A DNA stretch of 64,000 nt from CAYSPG01 sp964432885 (GTDB lineage: Bacteria; Bacteroidota; Bacteroidia; AKYH767-A; OLB10): the NCBI GenBank assembly GCA_964432885.1, contig CAYSPG010000018.1, positions 1 to 64,000 of the forward strand, in the 5' to 3' direction. The translations under genes and the position numbers were made by a program. Positions within the stretch are counted from its first letter, which is position 1. Every line of letters starts with the position of its first letter. Under the pieces are notes generated by a model. That model did no database searches. It had not been told where the DNA came from and worked only from the letters and a program-made list of their open reading frames with translations. This document shows positions 60,089-64,000 of this stretch, one piece after another.

Positions 60089-61203
60089 TGTTTGCCGCAG
60101 CCATTTTGGTGCTGATATATTTAATGCTTATAGGCTTTTATTTTTATACGTGGAAACAAATGCCTGCTTTTGATACTTATGCAACCGGTAACTATTCTGT
60201 TAGGGTATCAGTAGTAGTAGCCGTGCGCAACGAAGAAAACAATTTACCCGTGTTACTATCTTGCCTGCAAAACCAAACATACCCTCATTATTTATTTGAA
60301 ATAATATTGGTAAACGATCATTGTACCGACCGTACAATGGAGGTAATACACAATTCGTTTTTACATTCAATCGTATCTCATAAAGTAGTGATGCTTGCTA
60401 CAGGCCAGGCAGGAAAAAAAACAGCCGTTTCTAAAGGTGTTGAAAATGCAAGTGGCCAATTGATAATTACCACTGATGCCGATTGTAGTATGGGAGCGCA
60501 ATGGATTGAAGAAATTGTTAACTGTTACATGCAATCCAATGCAGTAATGATAGTAATGCCTGTGTTGCAAAAAGAAAAATCGTTTGCACACCGCATGCAA
60601 GGGGTTGAGCTTTTAAGCCTTGCAGCAAGTACCGCGTCATCGTTGTATGCAGGTGTGCCACTTATGTGTAATGGAGGCAACCTTGCGTTTAAAAAAAGTG
60701 AGTTTGATGGAGCCTACTCCTCTAACATAAACATTGCAACAGGCGATGACACGTTTTTACTTTTTTATTTGTATAAAAAATATAAGCAGCAAGTAGTTTA
60801 TTTAAAATCAAAAAAAGTACTTGTAAAAACGCAACCCCAAAAAGCAATAAATACATTTATGCAGCAGCGCATACGCTGGGCATCTAAGGTAAAGCACTAC
60901 CACAAACCCTATGTTATGCTTACGGGTATTTTCCTTTTCGCCTTAGCGGAATTTCAATTTTTATCATTAGTCTGGTTACCGTTTATTCTTCCAATGAATA
61001 AATGGTTGATAGCTGCCACCGTTTTATTTTTACCCAAAGCAATTGTTGATTTTTTTTACCTTAAAGAGGTAGCCATTTTTTATAATCAAAGTTTTTCGCG
61101 TATGGCATTTTTGACATGGCAGTTTGTGTATCCGCTTTATGTAGTTTCGGTTGCCTGCCTTTCATTATTTGGGCGATATACCTGGAAAGAAAGAAAGTAT
61201 TAA
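60085..61203 (+). CDS. GT2 glycosyltransferase, membrane-anchored
   Basis: 372 residues. N-terminal TM (AAAILVLIYLMLIGFYFY), then a GT-A domain: VVAVRNEENNLPVLL, ILVNDHCTDRT, TTDADCSM, GDDTF, and QQRIRWASK (QxxRW motif of processive or polyisoprenyl enzymes). Two to three C-terminal TM segments. Its start overlaps the LPG-synthase-like stop (ATGA). Probably adds a sugar to an envelope lipid or polymer. Confidence 0.92.
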   Translation: MMFAAAILVLIYLMLIGFYFYTWKQMPAFDTYATGNYSVRVSVVVAVRNEENNLPVLLSCLQNQTYPHYLFEIILVNDHCTDRTMEVIHNSFLHSIVSHKVVMLATGQAGKKTAVSKGVENASGQLIITTDADCSMGAQWIEEIVNCYMQSNAVMIVMPVLQKEKSFAHRMQGVELLSLAASTASSLYAGVPLMCNGGNLAFKKSEFDGAYSSNINIATGDDTFLLFYLYKKYKQQVVYLKSKKVLVKTQPQKAINTFMQQRIRWASKVKHYHKPYVMLTGIFLFALAEFQFLSLVWLPFILPMNKWLIAATVLFLPKAIVDFFYLKEVAIFYNQSFSRMAFLTWQFVYPLYVVSVACLSLFGRYTWKERKY

Positions 61204-61210
61204 ATATTTA

Positions 61211-62176
61211 CTAAGGCAAATTAGATAGCGCGCTTCGTATGTCGCCAATATTGGTGGCATTTAAAACCGGTGTAAGCGCTAACCCCTGTACTGTTGTTGT
61301 AGAGGAGTAACTTGCATAATACTTATTGCTTACTTTGGCAATAGCTATAAAAGTTATTCCGGTATTTACGGGAATGTTGGTTAAGGTAAAAACGCTGCCG
61401 CCTGTGTAATCTGCACGGCCTATCACATTTTTTCCATTTACCGAAAAAAATACCGATGCGTTGGAATTGTTATACGCTTGGTCAAGAGTAATGATAACCG
61501 AAGTTTTAGGGTTGGGATTACTATAAAAGTAGTCGCAGTTTATCCAGCCCAGCGTGCCTACGCTCCAAAAATAAAAACTGTTTGTTCCTGTTGTATCCTG
61601 CACCATTGGCAATGCCGAACTATCTACCGAGGCAGTCCAGTTTGCAGTTCCTTCAAATGGATTTTTAGGTAACAATGCATCCTCATATTTCTTCATTGGC
61701 TCCAATTTTCCAAATGTGGTTTTTATAAATGTGTTAATGCTTTTGCCTGAAGCCAGTTTAAGTGTTGATCCATTTTGAGTAGCACCAAAATACATCATGC
61801 CACCACTTATCAAAAAATTATCTGCTGCTTGTGTGGTAAGTGCCGACAGTATAATTTCTTTTTTTGACATCGTTTCTTTTACCTCCACATCTATGTTTCC
61901 TGTTACCTGGTTTCCGTTTGTATCTACAAATGAGTTGGCCGACAGCACAAAGTAATTTCCATCTGTAGTGTATTTGGTAACGTTTGATGAATTGGCAATG
62001 GTAAATGTTTGCACTGGCGCACCGTTTTGGGCAAACACTTCATTTATTTCATTACCCGGTGTTGAGGTGGGTTCCTCTTCCTTGTTTTTTTTGCACGAAA
62101 AAATCAAAATGGAAAACAGTGCTGGTAACCAAACTTTTTTAACAACTTGTATCTTTTGATAACACATGCATTTCAA
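61211..62176 (-). CDS. hypothetical lipoprotein, 321 aa
   Basis: Signal peptide with lipobox LIFSC (Cys28, followed by KKNKEEE, an export-permissive acidic sequence). The body has beta-rich repeats: FVLSANSFVDTNGNQVTGNI, VDVEVKETMSKKEIILSAL, SGGMMYFGATQNG, and a C-terminal VSNKYYASYSS. No enzyme motif seen. Similar to cell-surface lipoproteins widespread in Bacteroidota. Convergent with the GT2 gene, 7 bp apart. Confidence 0.7.
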   Translation of the reverse strand: MKCMCYQKIQVVKKVWLPALFSILIFSCKKNKEEEPTSTPGNEINEVFAQNGAPVQTFTIANSSNVTKYTTDGNYFVLSANSFVDTNGNQVTGNIDVEVKETMSKKEIILSALTTQAADNFLISGGMMYFGATQNGSTLKLASGKSINTFIKTTFGKLEPMKKYEDALLPKNPFEGTANWTASVDSSALPMVQDTTGTNSFYFWSVGTLGWINCDYFYSNPNPKTSVIITLDQAYNNSNASVFFSVNGKNVIGRADYTGGSVFTLTNIPVNTGITFIAIAKVSNKYYASYSSTTTVQGLALTPVLNATNIGDIRSALSNLP

Positions 62177-62256
62177 TTTTCTTCAATCTTACTTTATTAA
62201 TCAGCCATGCGCGCATTAGCCGGTGTGTATTTTTCAACAAAAATGTAAACAAAGGG

Positions 62257-62757
62257 CTACTTAACATTAACAACAAACTCGGCTGTGGTAATGATGTTGC
62301 TGTGGTGCAAGTCGCGGTCAACCACATACAGTTCTACTTTAAGTGTATCGTTTGTTTTTGACGGGAAAAAACCATCCACTTTAATATCTATATCGCCCGA
62401 AATATTTTTATTGCGCCCATCCGGAGTTATACTTGGTATGCGGTAGTTATATGGAATTAAAAATACAAGTTCGTTAAACACACCATTTTGTTTTTCGTAA
62501 AACTTTGTAAAGCAATTGTGGTAATACACACTCGATGTATCAAAAGGAGGCAGCGTATCTTTTTCTCTAAAACCAATGTCTCCATCACCATCGGTAAACC
62601 CAACAGTTATTTTAAACTTGGTGTTATCAAATACGTCAACTTTTTTAAATGCTATTTGCGGCTCTACAGGATACGATTTTTCTTTACGGCACGAAAAAAA
62701 TGTTGTTGTAGTTAGTACACCGACCGCAAAAAATATATAGCCTGCTGTTTTTCTCAT
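62257..62757 (-). CDS. hypothetical lipoprotein, 166 aa
   Basis: Signal peptide with lipobox TFFSC, then RKEKSYPVEPQI. A single Ig-like or beta-sandwich fold follows, with GFTDGDGDIGFREKDT (a short acidic turn, possibly Ca-binding) and a terminal VVDRDLHHSNIITTAEFVVNV. Family common in Bacteroidota, function unknown. Same strand as the 61211-62176 lipoprotein, 80 bp upstream, so possibly co-transcribed. Confidence 0.75.
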   Translation of the reverse strand: MRKTAGYIFFAVGVLTTTTFFSCRKEKSYPVEPQIAFKKVDVFDNTKFKITVGFTDGDGDIGFREKDTLPPFDTSSVYYHNCFTKFYEKQNGVFNELVFLIPYNYRIPSITPDGRNKNISGDIDIKVDGFFPSKTNDTLKVELYVVDRDLHHSNIITTAEFVVNVK

Positions 62758-62851
62758 AAAAAAATGTATTGCTAAAGTAAGGAAAATAATTACCGCTTTG
62801 GGGCTTTAATAATTCAGCAACCAATATATTACTAACTCCATGTAGTGTTTA

Positions 62852-62859
62852 TATATTTG
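62852..62859 (+). promoter_or_regulatory. -7 box for the gamma carbonic anhydrase
   Basis: TATATTTG, exact TAnnTTTG, 10 nt before the ATG at 62870, so the leader is nearly absent. Confidence 0.45.
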
Positions 62860-62869
62860 AAAAAAAATT

Positions 62870-63382
62870 ATGGGCCTGATAAAAGCAGTAAACGGGATAA
62901 GTCCAAAACTTGGCAGCAACTGTTATGTTGCCGAAAATGCAACCATTGTTGGAGATGTATCAATAGGAAATAATTGCAGCGTTTGGTTTAATGCTGTTAT
63001 ACGTGGCGATGTAAACTCAATAACTATTGGCAACACAGTGAATATTCAGGATGGGGCTGTAATTCACTGCACCTATCAAAAAGCAAAAACCGTAATTGGC
63101 AACAATGTTTCAATAGGCCACAATGCCATTGTGCATGGCTGCACGGTTAATGACAACGTGCTGATAGGAATGGGCGCTATTGTAATGGATAATGCGGTGG
63201 TTCAAAAAAATGCGGTAATAGCTGCCGGTGCGGTAGTGTTAGAAAACACCATTGTTGAATCAGGAACGATTTATGCCGGTGTTCCAGCTAAAAAAGTAAA
63301 AACAGTAAGCCCCGAACACTTCAAAGATTTAAACCAGCGCATTGCCGATAATTATGTAATGTATGCCAATTGGTTTAAGTAA
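62870..63382 (+). CDS. gamma-class carbonic anhydrase family protein
   Basis: 170 residues. Left-handed beta-helix with hexapeptide repeats (ATIVGDVSIGNNCSVWFNAVI, TIGNTVNIQDGAVIHCT). Metal-ligand His are in place: VIHCTYQ, SIGHNAIVHGC. The C-terminal helix (EHFKDLNQRIADNYVMY) matches the YrdA/PaaY group. Reversible CO2 hydration is the family reaction but many members are inactive. The next gene starts inside its last codons. Confidence 0.93.
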   Translation: MGLIKAVNGISPKLGSNCYVAENATIVGDVSIGNNCSVWFNAVIRGDVNSITIGNTVNIQDGAVIHCTYQKAKTVIGNNVSIGHNAIVHGCTVNDNVLIGMGAIVMDNAVVQKNAVIAAGAVVLENTIVESGTIYAGVPAKKVKTVSPEHFKDLNQRIADNYVMYANWFK

Positions 63383-64000
63383 AAAAGTATGCTTTAGGGT
63401 ATTAAAAATGTTGTTGTTGGCCTTTTCATTTTTTACAGCATGCACACAGGGTCAAAAGCAAAATACACTGCCTGTTAATGCAAATGCCAGCCCTCAGCAA
63501 ATTGCAAAACAGGATACATTTTCCCGTGGGTCGGTTTTTTTTACAACTTGCAGCAGCATTCCATCACAGTCGTATTGGGTTTATTTACCTTTTGCATATT
63601 CAAAACAAAAATCATTTCCTGTAATTTATTTTTTCGACCCGCATGCTGACGGAAAATTACCATTAGGGAAATATAAATCATTGTCCGAAGAATTTAATGT
63701 TGTGTTGATTGGATGCAACAATTCTAAAAACGGAATGCCCATGCAAGAGTCAATAAGTAGTGCAGGCACTATGATTGATGACGCAGAAAGTAAGTTTTAT
63801 TTAAATAAAACAAGAAAATATATGGCCGGCTTTTCGGGTGGTGCGCGGGTGGCATGTGCAGTAGCTTTGCAAAGCGCAGACATTGCAGGTGTAATAGCAT
63901 GCTCAGGAAGTTATTTTGAAAATGGAAAAAGTTTTCCAACGGGTATTTCAATAGCGAGTGTTGCTGGCGAAAAAGATTTTAATTACCACGAAATGCTTCG
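63363..64000 (+). CDS. alpha/beta-hydrolase-like lipoprotein, cut by window end
   Basis: Frame opens at ATG 63363, overlapping the previous gene by 20 bp: MPIGLSKKVCFRVLKMLLL, then AFSFFTAC, a lipobox. A later ATG at 63408 is possible. Body: SQSYWVYLPF, PVIYFFDPHADGK, and KYMAGFSGGARVACAVAL with the nucleophile elbow GFSGG. It resembles esterase/feruloyl-esterase-like surface hydrolases. The C-terminus and the catalytic Asp/His lie beyond base 64000. Confidence 0.75.
   Translation, partial: MPIGLSKKVCFRVLKMLLLAFSFFTACTQGQKQNTLPVNANASPQQIAKQDTFSRGSVFFTTCSSIPSQSYWVYLPFAYSKQKSFPVIYFFDPHADGKLPLGKYKSLSEEFNVVLIGCNNSKNGMPMQESISSAGTMIDDAESKFYLNKTRKYMAGFSGGARVACAVALQSADIAGVIACSGSYFENGKSFPTGISIASVAGEKDFNYHEML

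Overview
The window looks like a chromosomal stretch of a low-GC member of the Bacteroidota. The evidence is four proteins ending in type IX secretion (T9SS) C-terminal sorting domains (one truncated by the window edge), a SusC/SusD pair, TonB-dependent receptors, GIN-domain and Bacteroidota-type lipoproteins, and promoters of the TTG / TAnnTTTG type in place of the E. coli -35/-10. Shine-Dalgarno sequences are mostly absent. I cannot assign family or genus. No rRNA, prophage, transposase or CRISPR array was seen.

Region 1 (1-13.4 kb) holds a truncated T9SS protein, dut, an HTTM membrane protein, two amidohydrolase genes (three amidohydrolase units, only one with an intact HxH motif), a small unknown gene, metH and an mnmD-like methyltransferase. 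An S-box (SAM-I) riboswitch with its own terminator precedes mnmD-metH. This region is full of short GC-rich palindromic repeats that sit in frame inside genes. metH is the extreme case: two repeats at its N-terminus, one near residue 680, and a 481-bp element with 25-bp inverted ends that adds a complete DUF559 (Vsr/PD-(D/E)XK-like) nuclease domain to the linker between the cap and B12 domains. I regard this as the best candidate for an undescribed system: an in-frame protein-embedded nuclease/palindrome element.

Region 2 (13.4-36.5 kb) holds a T9SS beta-propeller-like protein, RNase R, a thioredoxin and a persulfide-dioxygenase-like/rhodanese protein, then SusC-SusD-PNGase F-like/LamG T9SS protein (a possible glycoprotein-processing locus), a GIN/beta-barrel fusion, and a four-gene signalling set YfiR - TonB receptor - YfiR - hybrid histidine kinase. 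A small anti-sigma-like protein and an atypical SDR follow.

Region 3 (36.5-47.9 kb) is mostly housekeeping: 3-hydroxyanthranilate dioxygenase, a T9SS protein, accB-accC, uvrA, a YifB/ComM ATPase, a DUF349 protein and tRNA-Pro(CGG), which is followed 4 nt later by a truncated GIY-YIG gene.

Region 4 (48-64 kb) holds a membrane protein and an ABC ATPase separated by an oppositely oriented kinase gene that lacks its ATPase domain, a vapBC-type toxin-antitoxin pair, an ABC permease/M1 aminopeptidase fusion with its ATPase, ruvC, an LPG-synthase-like membrane protein overlapping a GT2 glycosyltransferase, two lipoproteins, a gamma carbonic anhydrase and a hydrolase cut by the window end. Several other inverted-repeat families sit at gene boundaries; three of them supply gene ends or riboswitch stems.
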